Positions 41,515-50,881 of a stretch of DNA of 64,000 bases are shown one piece after another. Within the stretch, counting starts at the first letter, position 1, and every line of letters starts with the position of its first letter. The DNA is from Rhodoblastus sphagnicola (GTDB taxonomy: Bacteria; Pseudomonadota; Alphaproteobacteria; Rhizobiales; Beijerinckiaceae): positions 83,963 through 147,962 of the forward strand of contig NZ_NHSJ01000038.1 of NCBI RefSeq assembly GCF_002937075.1, read 5' to 3'. Under the pieces are notes generated by a model. The model was not told where the DNA came from. It saw only the letters and a list, made by a program, of their open reading frames with translations, and did not search any database. A program made the translations under genes and the position numbers.

Positions 41515-42294
41515 ATGCGGATCGCGACCTGGAACATCAATTCGGTGCGCCTGCGCGTCGAGCATGTGCTGGCCTATTTGCGCGATGTCGCGCCGGACGT
41601 GCTGTGCCTGCAAGAGATCAAATGTCAGGACGAGGCGTTTCCCCGGCTCGAATTCGAGGCGGCCGGCTACAATGTCGCGGTGCACGGCCAGAAAAGCTAC
41701 AATGGCGTGGCGCTGCTCTCCAAGGCGCCGATGGAATGGGTCGCCGGCCTGCCCGGCGATGAGACCGACGAGCAGGCGCGCTATATTGAAGCCGTGATCC
41801 CGTTTGGGTCGCGCGCGGCGCGGGTCGGCTGTCTCTATCTGCCCAATGGCAATCCGTTGGGGACGGAGAAATATACCTACAAGCTGGCGTGGATGGAGCG
41901 GCTGATTTTTCACGCGCGCGCAATGCTCAAGCATGAAGAGGTTTTCGTGCTGGCGGGCGATTACAATGTGATCCCCGACGCGCGCGATGTTTACGATCCC
42001 GCCGGCTGGGTAGGCGACGCGCTTTACGCCCTGCCGACGCGCGAGAAATTTCGGGAGTTGCTGGCGCTTGGGTTGACCGACGCCTTGCGCGCCACGACGG
42101 ATGAGGCCAAGCAATATACGTTCTGGGATTATCAGGCCGGGTGCTGGCCGAAGAATCTGGGGCTGCGCATCGACCATCTGCTGCTGTCGCCGCAGGCGGC
42201 GGATCGGTTGGTCGGGGTGACAATCGACCGGGATATGCGCGCCAAGGACAAGCCTTCGGACCATGTCCCGATCCGGGTTGATTTGCGGGAGTGA
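41515..42294 (+). CDS. xth: Exodeoxyribonuclease III (AP endonuclease)
   Basis: A 259-aa Mg-dependent nuclease of the endonuclease/exonuclease/phosphatase fold that cleaves at abasic sites and trims 3' ends. MRIATWNINSVRLR has the metal-site asparagine, LCLQEIKC the catalytic glutamate, LAGDYNVIP the Asp/Asn pair, LRIDHLLLSP and the final SDHVPI the active-site histidine. The length is typical. It is separated from the hydroxylase stop by one base and probably cotranscribed with it. Confidence 0.94.
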   Translation: MRIATWNINSVRLRVEHVLAYLRDVAPDVLCLQEIKCQDEAFPRLEFEAAGYNVAVHGQKSYNGVALLSKAPMEWVAGLPGDETDEQARYIEAVIPFGSRAARVGCLYLPNGNPLGTEKYTYKLAWMERLIFHARAMLKHEEVFVLAGDYNVIPDARDVYDPAGWVGDALYALPTREKFRELLALGLTDALRATTDEAKQYTFWDYQAGCWPKNLGLRIDHLLLSPQAADRLVGVTIDRDMRAKDKPSDHVPIRVDLRE

Positions 42295-42295
42295 T

Positions 42296-42323
42296 TCCCT
42301 CTCCCCGCCTGCGGGGAGAGGGA
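42296..42323. repeat. Perfect palindrome between xth and the malonyl-CoA synthetase gene
   Basis: TCCCTCTCCCCGC (42296-42308) and GCGGGGAGAGGGA (42311-42323) form a 13-bp perfect inverted repeat. It follows the xth stop by one base and may act as terminator, RNA stabiliser or REP-type element. Similar CCCTC...GAGGG elements occur at 32286 and 50851. Confidence 0.7.
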
Positions 42324-42339
42324 GAAGACCGAGGCTGTC

Positions 42340-43833
42340 ATGAATTATTTCTTCGATCTGATCGCGCGGCGCATCGCCGACCCTGACAAGATTTTCATCG
42401 AGGCCGAGGGCTGCGACATTTCTTATCGGCAAATGCTCGCCGCGAGCGCGCGCTACGCCAATGCCCTGGTCGCCGCCGGGGTCGCGCCCGGCGACCGCGT
42501 CGCCGTGCAGATGGAGAAGTCGCCCGCCGTCCTGTTCATCTATCTGGCCTGCCTGCGCGCCGGCGCCGTGTTCCTGCCGCTCAACACCGCTTACACCCCG
42601 CATGAGGTCGGCTACTTTTTGTCCGATGCGCGGCCGACGGTTTTCGTGTGCGATCCCGACAGGGCCGAGGCCCATGCGCCGGCCGCGCGGGAGGCCGAAG
42701 CCCGCGTTCTTACGCATGGCGCGGAGATGGATGGGGCGCTTTTCGCGCGCGCCGCCGCCAGCGCCGACACATTCACAAATGTCGCGCGCGAAAAAGACGA
42801 TCTCGCCGCCATACTTTACACTTCGGGCACGACCGGGCGCTCCAAGGGCGCCATGCTCAGCCATGACAACCTCGCCTCCAACGCCCTGACGCTGGTGGAT
42901 TATTGGCGGTTTTCGCCAGAAGACGTCTTGATTCACGCCCTGCCCGTCTATCACACCCATGGGCTGTTCGTGGCCACCAATTGCGTGCTGCTGGCCAACG
43001 CCCGCATGATCTTCCAGCCGAAATTTTCCGCGCCGCACGTCGTCGCCGCCATGAAGCGCGGCACCGTCCTGATGGGCGTGCCGACATTCTACACCCGCCT
43101 GCTGGAGGAGCCGGGTTTTACGCGAGAGGCTTGCGCGCATATGAGGCTGTTCGTGTCCGGCTCGGCGCCGCTGCTGGCCGAGACCCATCGCGCCTTTCAG
43201 GAGCGCACCGGCCATGCCATCCTCGAACGCTATGGCATGACCGAGACCAACATGAGCACGTCGAATCCTTATGACGGCGACCGCATCGCCGGGACCGTGG
43301 GTCTGCCGCTGCCCGGCGTTTCCCTGCGCGTGGTCGATCCCGACAGCGGCGTGGAGCTTCCGCAGGGCGAAATCGGCATGATCGAGGTGAGCGGCCCGAA
43401 CGTTTTTAGGGGCTATTGGCTGATGCCGGAGAAGACGGCGGCCGAGTTCCGGCCGGACGGGTTTTTCATCACCGGCGATCTCGGGCGGATCGACGCCAAC
43501 GGCTATGTCCAGATCGTCGGGCGCGGCAAGGATCTGATTATTTCCGGCGGGCTGAATATCTATCCCAAGGAGGTCGAGGGCGAGATCGACGCTTTGCCCG
43601 GCGTGGTCGAAAGCGCGGTGATCGGCCTGCCCGATTCCGATTTCGGCGAGGCGGTCGTGGCGGTGGTGGTGCGCGAAAAAGGCGCGGCCATCGACGATGC
43701 GGCAATCCTTGCGGCGCTGGCCGGGCGGCTGGCGAAATTCAAGCAGCCCAAGCGCATCCACTTCGTGGACGCCCTGCCCCGCAACACGATGGGGAAGGTG
43801 CAAAAGAACGTTTTGCGCGAGACCTGCGCGTAA
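42340..43833 (+). CDS. matB: Malonyl-CoA synthetase / acyl-CoA ligase
   Basis: A 497-aa adenylate-forming enzyme. The P-loop ILYTSGTTGRSKGAMLSH is near residue 165, LERYGMTETNM is the A5 motif, FFITGDLGRID the A7 motif, GRGKDLIISGGLNIYPKEVE A8, and PRNTMGKVQKN the catalytic lysine (A10). The overall arrangement, including PVYHTHGLFVATNCVLLANA and PTFYTRLL, agrees with MatB, which makes malonyl-CoA from malonate. No malonate decarboxylase or transporter is adjacent, so methylmalonate or another short acid cannot be excluded. Convergent with the antiporter gene, 30 bp apart. Confidence 0.87.
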   Translation: MNYFFDLIARRIADPDKIFIEAEGCDISYRQMLAASARYANALVAAGVAPGDRVAVQMEKSPAVLFIYLACLRAGAVFLPLNTAYTPHEVGYFLSDARPTVFVCDPDRAEAHAPAAREAEARVLTHGAEMDGALFARAAASADTFTNVAREKDDLAAILYTSGTTGRSKGAMLSHDNLASNALTLVDYWRFSPEDVLIHALPVYHTHGLFVATNCVLLANARMIFQPKFSAPHVVAAMKRGTVLMGVPTFYTRLLEEPGFTREACAHMRLFVSGSAPLLAETHRAFQERTGHAILERYGMTETNMSTSNPYDGDRIAGTVGLPLPGVSLRVVDPDSGVELPQGEIGMIEVSGPNVFRGYWLMPEKTAAEFRPDGFFITGDLGRIDANGYVQIVGRGKDLIISGGLNIYPKEVEGEIDALPGVVESAVIGLPDSDFGEAVVAVVVREKGAAIDDAAILAALAGRLAKFKQPKRIHFVDALPRNTMGKVQKNVLRETCA

Positions 43834-43863
43834 TCCCGGAAGGACGCGAAGGCGCCAGGCCGG

Positions 43864-45096
43864 TCACGGCTCGGGACGATTGGGTTGCTCGTCACTGGCG
43901 CCCAAAAAACCCAATCGCCGCAGCAGCGGCGGCATGGTCAGGCCTTGCGCGACAATCGAGAAGGCGACCACGAAAAACGTCACCAGCACGATTTCGTCGC
44001 GCAGCGGCACGCGGCCCGGCAGCGACAGGGCCAGCGACAGGGCCAGGGCGCCGCGCAACCCGCCCCACCAGAGGATGTGCTGCTCGCCCGGCGCGATCCG
44101 CCAGCGCGTGCGGGAAAACAGCGCCGCCAGCGGATAGACCGCGACGGCGCGGGCGAACAGCGCGATGGCGAGCGCGCCAGCATAGACCGTCCAGGGATAA
44201 TGCTCGTAGGGCAGCGCCGCCACGCGCGCGCCGATCAGCAGGAACACCATGGAATTGGCGAGAAAGGCGGCGAAATCCCAGAAATCGCCCAAGGCCTCGC
44301 GACCCCTGGCGGAGAGGAAATCGGCGCCCTCGCGCTCCTCCCCGTAATTGCCGACGATCAGGCCGGCGAGCACCGTGGCGAGCACGCCGGAGACGTGGAA
44401 ATGTTCGGCGAGCAGGAACGCGCCGAAGGCGCCGATGGCGGTGAGGGTGATTTCGATCAGATGTTCTTTTGTTCCGCGCGCGGCAAAAATCACCGCGAAG
44501 CCGAACAGGACGCCGATCGCGGCGCCGCCGCCGACGATGCGCGCGAAGTCGAGCGCCATGCGCGCGCCGGTCAGGTTTTGCCCGCCCGCCAGCGCATAAG
44601 CCAAAGCGAGGGCGAACAGCACCGCCGCCGCCGCGTCGTTGAACAGGCTTTCCGCCTCCACCAGCAGGCGAATCCGGCCGCTCACCCCGTTGTCCTTGAA
44701 CATGGCGATGATCGCCACCGGATCGGTGGCGGAGATCAGCGCGGCGAACACCAGGGCGGAGGCGACCGGCCAGCCCATCAGGAAAATCAGAGCGACGGCG
44801 ACGACCGCCATGGCCGCCAAGGTTCCAAACACGGCGAGCACGAGAATCGGCGGCAGGTCGCGCTTCAGCTCGCGCCAGCGCAGGGTGAGCGCCGCCTCGA
44901 ACAGCAGCGGCGGCAGGATGAGATAATACAGCAGTTCCGAGGTGAGCGCCGGCAGCCGCCTCGTTCCAAACCAGGCCAGCACGCCGCCGACCAGCGCGAG
45001 GCCGACCGTATAGGGCAGCCGCAAACGCCGCGCCACGATCGCCACCAACATGGCGATGGCCAGCATTCCCATGACTTGTTGCAGAGTCTCGCTCAT
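43864..45096 (-). CDS. CPA1-type Na+/H+ (or K+/H+) antiporter
   Basis: A 410-aa polytopic membrane protein with about twelve spans, the first at residues 8-28. LLYYLILPPLLFEAALTL and SATDPVAIIAMFKDNGVSGRIRLLVEAESLFNDAAAAVLF are the ion-translocation core of the NhaP/CPA1 family, with the paired acidic residues in the TDP and FNDA positions. There is no long C-terminal regulatory domain (the tail after the last span is about 25 residues). It maintains pH and cation balance. The ion cannot be assigned from sequence. Confidence 0.9.
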   Translation of the reverse strand: MSETLQQVMGMLAIAMLVAIVARRLRLPYTVGLALVGGVLAWFGTRRLPALTSELLYYLILPPLLFEAALTLRWRELKRDLPPILVLAVFGTLAAMAVVAVALIFLMGWPVASALVFAALISATDPVAIIAMFKDNGVSGRIRLLVEAESLFNDAAAAVLFALALAYALAGGQNLTGARMALDFARIVGGGAAIGVLFGFAVIFAARGTKEHLIEITLTAIGAFGAFLLAEHFHVSGVLATVLAGLIVGNYGEEREGADFLSARGREALGDFWDFAAFLANSMVFLLIGARVAALPYEHYPWTVYAGALAIALFARAVAVYPLAALFSRTRWRIAPGEQHILWWGGLRGALALSLALSLPGRVPLRDEIVLVTFFVVAFSIVAQGLTMPPLLRRLGFLGASDEQPNRPEP

Positions 45097-45261
45097 GCGG
45101 GCCTTGTCGCATGCTTGCGCGGCGATCTCAACATTTGCGGCGAAGCTTAAGGAGAATGCGCGTCCATCCTTTGGACGAGTGCGCGGCGCGGCGTTTCCGC
45201 GTTACACTTGCGTCAATCAAGACCCGCCGCCCCAACCGGCGCGAGCGGAGGGAGGAATGAC

Positions 45262-46653
45262 ATGAGCTTTGCTGTCGCCGTCGCGGCGCTGGTTTTCCTG
45301 ATGCTGGTCGCCTATCGCGGCTTTTCCGTCATCCTGTTCGCGCCCGTCGCGGCTTTGGGCGCGGTGCTGCTGACCGATCCCGCCGCCGTGCCGGCGGCCT
45401 TTTCCGGCGTGTTCATGGAGCGCATGGTCGGCTTCATCCGGGATTATTTTCCGGTGTTCCTGCTTGGGGCGGTGTTCGGCAAGCTGATCGAGATTTCCGG
45501 CTTTTCCAAGAGCATCGTGTCGGCGGTGACCGCCCTGCTCGGTCCGAAATACACCATCGCCTCGATCGTGCTGGTCGGCGCCATCCTCACCTATGGCGGC
45601 GTGTCGCTGTTTGTCGTGGTGTTCGCGGTCTATCCGTTCGCGGCGGAAATGTTCCGCCAGCACGATATCCCGAAGCGGCTGATTCCCGGAACCATCGCGC
45701 TCGGCGCCTTCTCCTTCACCATGGATGCGCTGCCGGGCACGCCGCAGATCCAGAACATCATTCCCACCACCTATTTCAAGACCGACGGCTTCGCCGCGCC
45801 GATTCTCGGCTCGCTCGGCGGCCTGTTCATTTTTATCGTCGGCATCGCCTGGCTGGAATGGCGGCGTTACGCGGCGCTGCGGGCCGGCGAGGGCTATGGC
45901 GCGGGCCACAGCAACGAACCGCCGCCGCTGACGCATGAAAAACTGGCGCCGGCCTGGCTCGCGCTGGCGCCGCTGGCGCTGGTGTTCGGCCTGAACAAGC
46001 TTTTCACCAACCTGATCGCCGGCCATTACGGCAAGAGTTTCGAGCTGAAACTCGCCGCCATGGCCAAGCCGGTCGTGGTGGCGGTGGACAAGCTCACCGC
46101 GGTCTGGGCGGTGGAAGGCGCCCTGATCGTCGGCATACTCGCGGTGGCGGCGCTGGGCTGGACGCAGGTGCGCAAAGGCTTTGCCGAAGGCGGCAAGGCG
46201 GCCGTCTCCGGCGCGCTGCTCGCCTCGATGAACACCGCGTCCGAATATGGTTTCGGCGCGGTGATCGCCACCCTGCCCGGCTTCGTCGTCATCCGCGACG
46301 CGCTGAGCGCGATTCCCAATCCGCTGGTCAACGAGGCCGTGACGGTGACGGCGCTGGCCGGCATTACCGGCTCGGCGTCCGGGGGCATGTCGATCGCGCT
46401 CGCCGCCATGGCCGACCAGTTCGTCGCCAGCGCCAACGCCGCCGGCATTCCGATGGAGGTTCTGCACCGCGTCGCCTCGATGGCGTCGGGCGGCATGGAC
46501 ACCCTGCCCCACAATGGCGCGGTGATCACCCTGCTCGCTGTCACCGGCCTGACCCATCGCGACAGCTACAAGGACATTTTCGCCGTCACCTGCATAAAGA
46601 CATCGGCCGTGTTCGTGGTGATCGCGCTCTACTATCTCACCGGTCTGGTCTAG
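45262..46653 (+). CDS. GntP-family permease (gluconate/short organic acid:H+ symporter type)
   Basis: A 463-aa membrane protein with around twelve hydrophobic segments. FSFTMDALPGTPQIQNIIPTT and ASGGMDTLPHNGAVITLL are two inverted-repeat-like motifs typical of the GntP and related short-chain acid carriers; ITGSASGGMSIALAAM is the other conserved loop. It probably imports a small hydroxy or keto acid. GGAGGGAGG precedes the ATG. The TAG stop is supplied by the first bases of an interspersed repeat (TCTAGAGCG), so the native C-terminus may have been altered by its insertion. Not linked to metabolic genes that would name a substrate. Confidence 0.82.
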   Translation: MSFAVAVAALVFLMLVAYRGFSVILFAPVAALGAVLLTDPAAVPAAFSGVFMERMVGFIRDYFPVFLLGAVFGKLIEISGFSKSIVSAVTALLGPKYTIASIVLVGAILTYGGVSLFVVVFAVYPFAAEMFRQHDIPKRLIPGTIALGAFSFTMDALPGTPQIQNIIPTTYFKTDGFAAPILGSLGGLFIFIVGIAWLEWRRYAALRAGEGYGAGHSNEPPPLTHEKLAPAWLALAPLALVFGLNKLFTNLIAGHYGKSFELKLAAMAKPVVVAVDKLTAVWAVEGALIVGILAVAALGWTQVRKGFAEGGKAAVSGALLASMNTASEYGFGAVIATLPGFVVIRDALSAIPNPLVNEAVTVTALAGITGSASGGMSIALAAMADQFVASANAAGIPMEVLHRVASMASGGMDTLPHNGAVITLLAVTGLTHRDSYKDIFAVTCIKTSAVFVVIALYYLTGLV

Positions 46654-46756
46654 AGCGTTTTCAAGCGGAGCGGACACCGGTTCGCGTGAAGAAAATGCGT
46701 TAAAACAAAAATCTAGAGCATTTTCATGTTTTCACGAAACGTGAAAATGCTCTAGA
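46649..46756. repeat. About 108-bp interspersed repeat with a 20-bp hairpin, copy A
   Basis: Begins TCTAGAGCG, contains GGACACCGGTTCGCGTGAAG and AAACAAAAATCTAGAGC, and ends in a long hairpin: arms 46712-46731 and 46737-46756, twenty pairs with one T-G wobble and a 5-nt loop. The outer 15 bp (TCTAGAGCATTTTCA) are perfect. A related copy lies at 56341-56428 on the opposite strand. The class is scattered through many Hyphomicrobiales genomes. Here it supplies the stop codon of the permease and would form a robust transcript-end hairpin. Confidence 0.82.
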
Positions 46757-46942
46757 CGCGCCCGCCGGGCGTCGCTCAAGCCTCGCGACAGCCAACCATG
46801 TAAGAAAAATATAGTTTCGTCCGCATGTTGGCTCAGGCGCATGCAGGGCGGGAATGTTGTCAGGCGTTTCCAGTACTCCCGGCATGTGGTCGCCCGCATA
46901 TCGGGACTCCGGCGACATCGGGGCTGGAATGAGGGAATACGC

Positions 46943-48631
46943 ATGTTGTTTTCCAATCTGCTGATCCGAACGAAGCTTCTGCTGATCTTCGCGACAAGTC
47001 TGGCGCTGATCGGCGGCGCCGTCGGCTTTGGCGCATCGCAGGCCTTTGAGGGCATCAAGGCTCTCAAGACCGAGGTCATAGCCAGCCAGGCCGACGCGAT
47101 TCGTGTCGAAGCGATGGAAGTCGAGTTCAAAAAGCAGGTTCAGGAATGGAAAGATGTTTTGCTGCGCGGGAAAAAGGCTGAGTCTTTTTCTAAATACTGG
47201 AAGCAATTCGAGGCGCAGGAAAGCGATGTGCATTCACGCGGCGCGCGCCTGCAAGCCAGCGTCCGGGACCGGGACTCGGCGCAACTCTTGACACTTTTCC
47301 TGACCGCCCATGACGATATGGGGAAGGCCTATCGCAACGGCTTGCGGAAATTCCAGGAGTCCGGCTTCGATCCGGTGGCGGGCGACGAGGCCGTGACGGG
47401 AATCGACCGCGCGCCCACCGAACTCCTGACCAAGGCGCGCACAAGCCTTGTGGCGGCGGCCGAGACGACCGCCGCGCAAGTGGTGGCCGAGACAGATCGC
47501 GCGATGAAATTCAGCCTGTTCGCGCTGCTGTCGGTCGGCGCCGGAACCATCGCCCTGTTCATCGTCACCATTGCGCGCGGACTCACCGCGCCGCTCGCCA
47601 GGGTTGTCGGCACGCTGGAGAAACTGGCCGCCGGCGACGCCTCCGTCACCGTCGAAGGTTTGGCGCGCAAGGATGAAATCGGCGCCCTCGCCCGCACGGT
47701 CGACGTGTTCCGCAAGGGCATGATCGAGCAGGAGAGCATGCGCCTTGCGCAGCAGCGCCAGCGCGAAGAGAATGACAAAGCCCAGCGCGCGGCTATGCTC
47801 GCCATGGCCGATGCGTTGGAGCAACGCATTCGCGACATTGTTTCGACGGTCGGCGCCACATCCAGGAACTTGAACACAGCCGCCCACAACCTGTCGGCCA
47901 ATGCGGAGCAGACGGGAAGGCAGATCACGGCGGTGGCGGCGGCGACCGAACAGGCCAGCGCCAATGTCGTGACCGTGGCGGCGGCCGGGACGCAATTGTC
48001 GGCCTCCATCACCGAGATTTCGCGGCAGGCGTCGCAATCGGCTGTTGCGGTCGAGACCGCGACGCAGGAGGCCGGAGACGTCTCGCGCAAGATCGCCGAC
48101 CTCGCCGGTTCGACCGCCAGGATCAGCGAAGTCGTCAATCTGATCAACGGCATCGCCGCCCAGACCAACCTTTTGGCCCTGAACGCCACCATCGAAGCGG
48201 CGCGGGCGGGCGAGGCGGGCAAGGGATTCGCCGTCGTCGCCAGCGAAGTCAAGGCTCTCGCCAATCAGACCGCCGTGGCCACCGGCGAAATCGGCAGCCA
48301 TATCGGCGCGGTGCAGCAGGAAATGGATGCGGCGGTCACCGCCATCGAGGGCATGACCCAGACCATCGTGCGCATCCACGAAATGTCCGGCGCCATCGCC
48401 GCCGCCGTCGAACAGCAAGGCGCCGCGACGGAGGAAATCGCCCGTCACGTCGAAGAGGCGTCGCAGCGCACGCGTGAAGTCGCCGACAATGGCGGCGGCG
48501 TCGCGCAGGCGGCGGGCGAGACCGGGCAAATGGCCCATCTCGTGCTCAAATCGACCGAAACGCTGCTGGGGCAGAGCCAGGGCCTCGAACGCGCCGTGGC
48601 GTCCTTCCTGGCCGAGGTCCGCGCCGCCTGA
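46943..48631 (+). CDS. Methyl-accepting chemotaxis protein
   Basis: A 562-aa transmembrane chemoreceptor. TM1 is about residues 8-32, a mostly helical periplasmic sensor of about 160 residues follows, TM2 is about 188-212 ([21 protein letters not shown]), then HAMP ([19 protein letters not shown]...[15 protein letters not shown]) and the long signalling helix pair whose tip contains [21 protein letters not shown] and [20 protein letters not shown]. There is no C-terminal pentapeptide for CheR tethering. GAGGGAA precedes the ATG; the frame is open to 46841. No other chemotaxis gene is near. Confidence 0.93.
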   Translation: MLFSNLLIRTKLLLIFATSLALIGGAVGFGASQAFEGIKALKTEVIASQADAIRVEAMEVEFKKQVQEWKDVLLRGKKAESFSKYWKQFEAQESDVHSRGARLQASVRDRDSAQLLTLFLTAHDDMGKAYRNGLRKFQESGFDPVAGDEAVTGIDRAPTELLTKARTSLVAAAETTAAQVVAETDRAMKFSLFALLSVGAGTIALFIVTIARGLTAPLARVVGTLEKLAAGDASVTVEGLARKDEIGALARTVDVFRKGMIEQESMRLAQQRQREENDKAQRAAMLAMADALEQRIRDIVSTVGATSRNLNTAAHNLSANAEQTGRQITAVAAATEQASANVVTVAAAGTQLSASITEISRQASQSAVAVETATQEAGDVSRKIADLAGSTARISEVVNLINGIAAQTNLLALNATIEAARAGEAGKGFAVVASEVKALANQTAVATGEIGSHIGAVQQEMDAAVTAIEGMTQTIVRIHEMSGAIAAAVEQQGAATEEIARHVEEASQRTREVADNGGGVAQAAGETGQMAHLVLKSTETLLGQSQGLERAVASFLAEVRAA

Positions 48632-48637
48632 GCCGCC

Positions 48638-49972
48638 TTACTTTTCCGCCGCCAGCGCGGCGTGATCGGCTTCATTGCGCTTGGCGTAGGCGAGCGCGAA
48701 ATCGGCGATGGCCTCGTCGAACGCCTCGCTGTCGCCCATATAGCCGGCCATCAGCGCCGCATCGCTCGACCGCGCGTGGGCGCGCGCCAGCGTGCGGCCG
48801 CACAATTTGGCGTAATCCAGCAAGCCCGCCTCCTCGGCGATCTCGCTGACCGCGCCGAGCCGGCGATTCTTCAGGATGCGAACGTAATAGTGCCGGCCGG
48901 AGGGCTCGTGGTCGGTCCAGCCCAGGAAAATGTCGCTGGCCGCCTGCATGACGCGCTGGCCCAGGACCACCCGCTGGCCCTGGTGGCCGTCGAGGGCGAG
49001 CCTGGGATCGATCGCCTCCAGCACCGAATGGACCGCCTCCTTGATCTGCAAGAACAGCGGTTCGCCGTCGCCGCCGCCGAACAGGCCGACATAGCAATAG
49101 GTTCCCACCGATCCCACGCCCACCGCCTTGAACACGAAATCCTTCAGGGCGTAGCGGTCGTAAACGGCGCCGACATGCGGCGCGAGACCGGCGCGATATC
49201 TGGCGAAGGCGCCGGCCGCGTCTATGCCCTCGCCGGCGTCGCTGTCATCGGCGAAATGAAACAGGCGCGGCGGCTTGTCGGCGATGTGGAGCGCGCCGGA
49301 GTCCGAGAGTTTCGGAAAATTGTCGTCGCGGTCGAGGCCCTCGCCGCGGGCGCGGTCGATCACCACTTCGAGCTGGCGGCGCAGATCGTGATTCCTGAAT
49401 TTCCCGACCTCCTGCTCAAGGTCGATCCGGCTGTGCCAGACCTCCAGCGGCGAGAGATGCGACAGGGCGATAATGCGCTTGCGATAGGCCTTGACCGCCG
49501 CCGCCGCCATGGCGTGGCGGGCGATTTTCGAGGCGCCGAGCGCCTGCGCCGCCACCGCGAAACTCGTGGCGAGGCGCTTGACGTCCACGGTGAAGTCGAC
49601 GCCCGGCAGGGTTTCGTCGAAATCGTTGATGTCGAACAGGATGTTGTCTTCCGGCGTGACGAAGGCGCCGAAATTCATCAGATGGCAGTCGCCGCAGGCC
49701 TGCACGGGAATGCCCGCCATCGGCTGATATTGCAGGTCGTGCGCCATCACGGCCGCCGCGCCGCGCAGATAGGCGAAGGGATCGGCGATCATCAACTCAC
49801 GGCGCAGGCCGGTCAGCGACGGCAGGCGGCGCGCGTTCTGCGCGTCCAGGATGGCGTTGGCGTCGCGCTGACTCGGCCCGAGCAATTGCCCGTGCGCGGC
49901 GCGCGGACTCTGCTTGCGCAGCGCCTTGCCCTCTTTGACCCGCTCGGCGCGCGGCTTGTCTGCGACGGTCAT
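48638..49972 (-). CDS. DUF2252 family protein
   Basis: A 444-aa protein of the DUF2252 family, which shares a distant kinase-like (aminoglycoside phosphotransferase-like) fold. Marks are YLRGAAAVMAHDL, VQACGDCHLMNFGAF and FDINDFDETLPGVDFTVDVKRLATS, the last holding a DxND-like acidic cluster; KDFVFKAVGVGSVGTYCYVGLF is a glycine-rich loop with a lysine that may bind nucleotide, and RVVLGQRVMQAASDIFLGW is also conserved. The function is unknown; enzymatic activity on a small molecule is inferred only from the fold. Convergent with the chemoreceptor, 6 bp apart. Confidence 0.82.
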   Translation of the reverse strand: MTVADKPRAERVKEGKALRKQSPRAAHGQLLGPSQRDANAILDAQNARRLPSLTGLRRELMIADPFAYLRGAAAVMAHDLQYQPMAGIPVQACGDCHLMNFGAFVTPEDNILFDINDFDETLPGVDFTVDVKRLATSFAVAAQALGASKIARHAMAAAAVKAYRKRIIALSHLSPLEVWHSRIDLEQEVGKFRNHDLRRQLEVVIDRARGEGLDRDDNFPKLSDSGALHIADKPPRLFHFADDSDAGEGIDAAGAFARYRAGLAPHVGAVYDRYALKDFVFKAVGVGSVGTYCYVGLFGGGDGEPLFLQIKEAVHSVLEAIDPRLALDGHQGQRVVLGQRVMQAASDIFLGWTDHEPSGRHYYVRILKNRRLGAVSEIAEEAGLLDYAKLCGRTLARAHARSSDAALMAGYMGDSEAFDEAIADFALAYAKRNEADHAALAAEK

Positions 49973-50059
49973 GCTTTTTCCCTGCGAGAATGGCGAGAAA
50001 CTTCACTCGCGCGAATGCGTTGCGACAATACTTCGCCGCGCGCGAGACGCAAGCACGGT

Positions 50060-50836
50060 TCAAGCAAACAGCAACGGCAGGGGCGCCAGGGTAAACGCCT
50101 GCGCCAGCCAAGCGTTGAGGGCGCCCGCCGTCGACACGGCCTCAGGCGCGTCGCCGTGAACGCAGATCGAATGGATCGGCGTGGGCAGGATTTTGCCCGA
50201 ACGCGCGACGAGGCCGCCCGCCGCCAGCATCTTCTGGACATGGGCGAGACATTGGTCCGGCGCGTGGATCACCGCGCCCTGTTGGCCTCGTGGCGTGAGC
50301 TGGCCGTCGTCCTCACAGGTGCGGTCGGCGTAGATTTCCAGCGCGGTGGCGAGGTTTTCGCTTTGCCCCGCCGCCGCCAAGGCCGACAAAGCCGGGGCGA
50401 GCAGGATGAGTTTGGGGTCGTAGGCTTTGGTCGCGCGGGCGATGGCGGCGGCGAGGTTTTGGTCGCGGCAGGCCGCGTTGCTGAGCGCGCCATGCGGCTT
50501 GACGTGGGTCACGCGCGAGCCGTGGGCGCGCGCGAATCCGTCAAGCGCGCCAAGCTGATACAGGACAAAGGCCTCGACCTCCCCCGCCGAGCATTCTAAC
50601 GCGCGGCGGCCGAAACCCTGGAGGTCCGGGTAGGCGGGATGAGCGCCGAGGCTGACGCCGGCTGTCAGCGCCGCCGCGACGGTGGTCCTCATCACCAGGG
50701 GATCGCCGGCGTGGAAACCGCAGGCGATGTTGGCGGATTGCACCAGTTTGAGCATCTCGGCATCGTCGCCCATACGCCAGGCGCCAAAGCTTTCGCCGAG
50801 ATCGGCGTTGAGGTTGAGCAGGGGTTTAACCGTCAC
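50060..50836 (-). CDS. pxpA: 5-oxoprolinase subunit A (LamB/YcsF family)
   Basis: A 258-aa subunit of the prokaryotic ATP-dependent 5-oxoprolinase PxpABC, which opens pyroglutamate to glutamate. LNADLGESFGAW, ANIACGFHAGDPLVM, GAHPAYPDLQGFGRR and VKPHGAL are the family motifs with metal/substrate His and Asp residues. It starts at GTG 50836 with GAGG upstream, 45 bp after pxpC, the gap being filled by a small palindrome. It is third in the operon pxpB-pxpC-pxpA. Confidence 0.93.
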   Translation of the reverse strand: MTVKPLLNLNADLGESFGAWRMGDDAEMLKLVQSANIACGFHAGDPLVMRTTVAAALTAGVSLGAHPAYPDLQGFGRRALECSAGEVEAFVLYQLGALDGFARAHGSRVTHVKPHGALSNAACRDQNLAAAIARATKAYDPKLILLAPALSALAAAGQSENLATALEIYADRTCEDDGQLTPRGQQGAVIHAPDQCLAHVQKMLAAGGLVARSGKILPTPIHSICVHGDAPEAVSTAGALNAWLAQAFTLAPLPLLFA

Positions 50837-50850
50837 GCCGAGACCTCATC

Positions 50851-50876
50851 CCCTCGCCCCGCCTGCGAGGCGAGGG
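50851..50876. repeat. Palindrome between pxpC and pxpA
   Basis: CCCTCGCC (50851-50858) pairs with GGCGAGGG (50869-50876) around a 10-nt loop. It belongs to the same loose CCCTC...GAGGG family as the elements at 32286 and 42296. It lies within an operon, so readthrough is presumably allowed; it could instead set relative mRNA stability. Confidence 0.6.
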
Positions 50877-50881
50877 AGTCG

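Noticed and set aside
41341..43803. An 820-aa minus-strand frame opposite xth and matB
   Set aside because: Shadow of two conserved plus-strand genes; no domain or motif.
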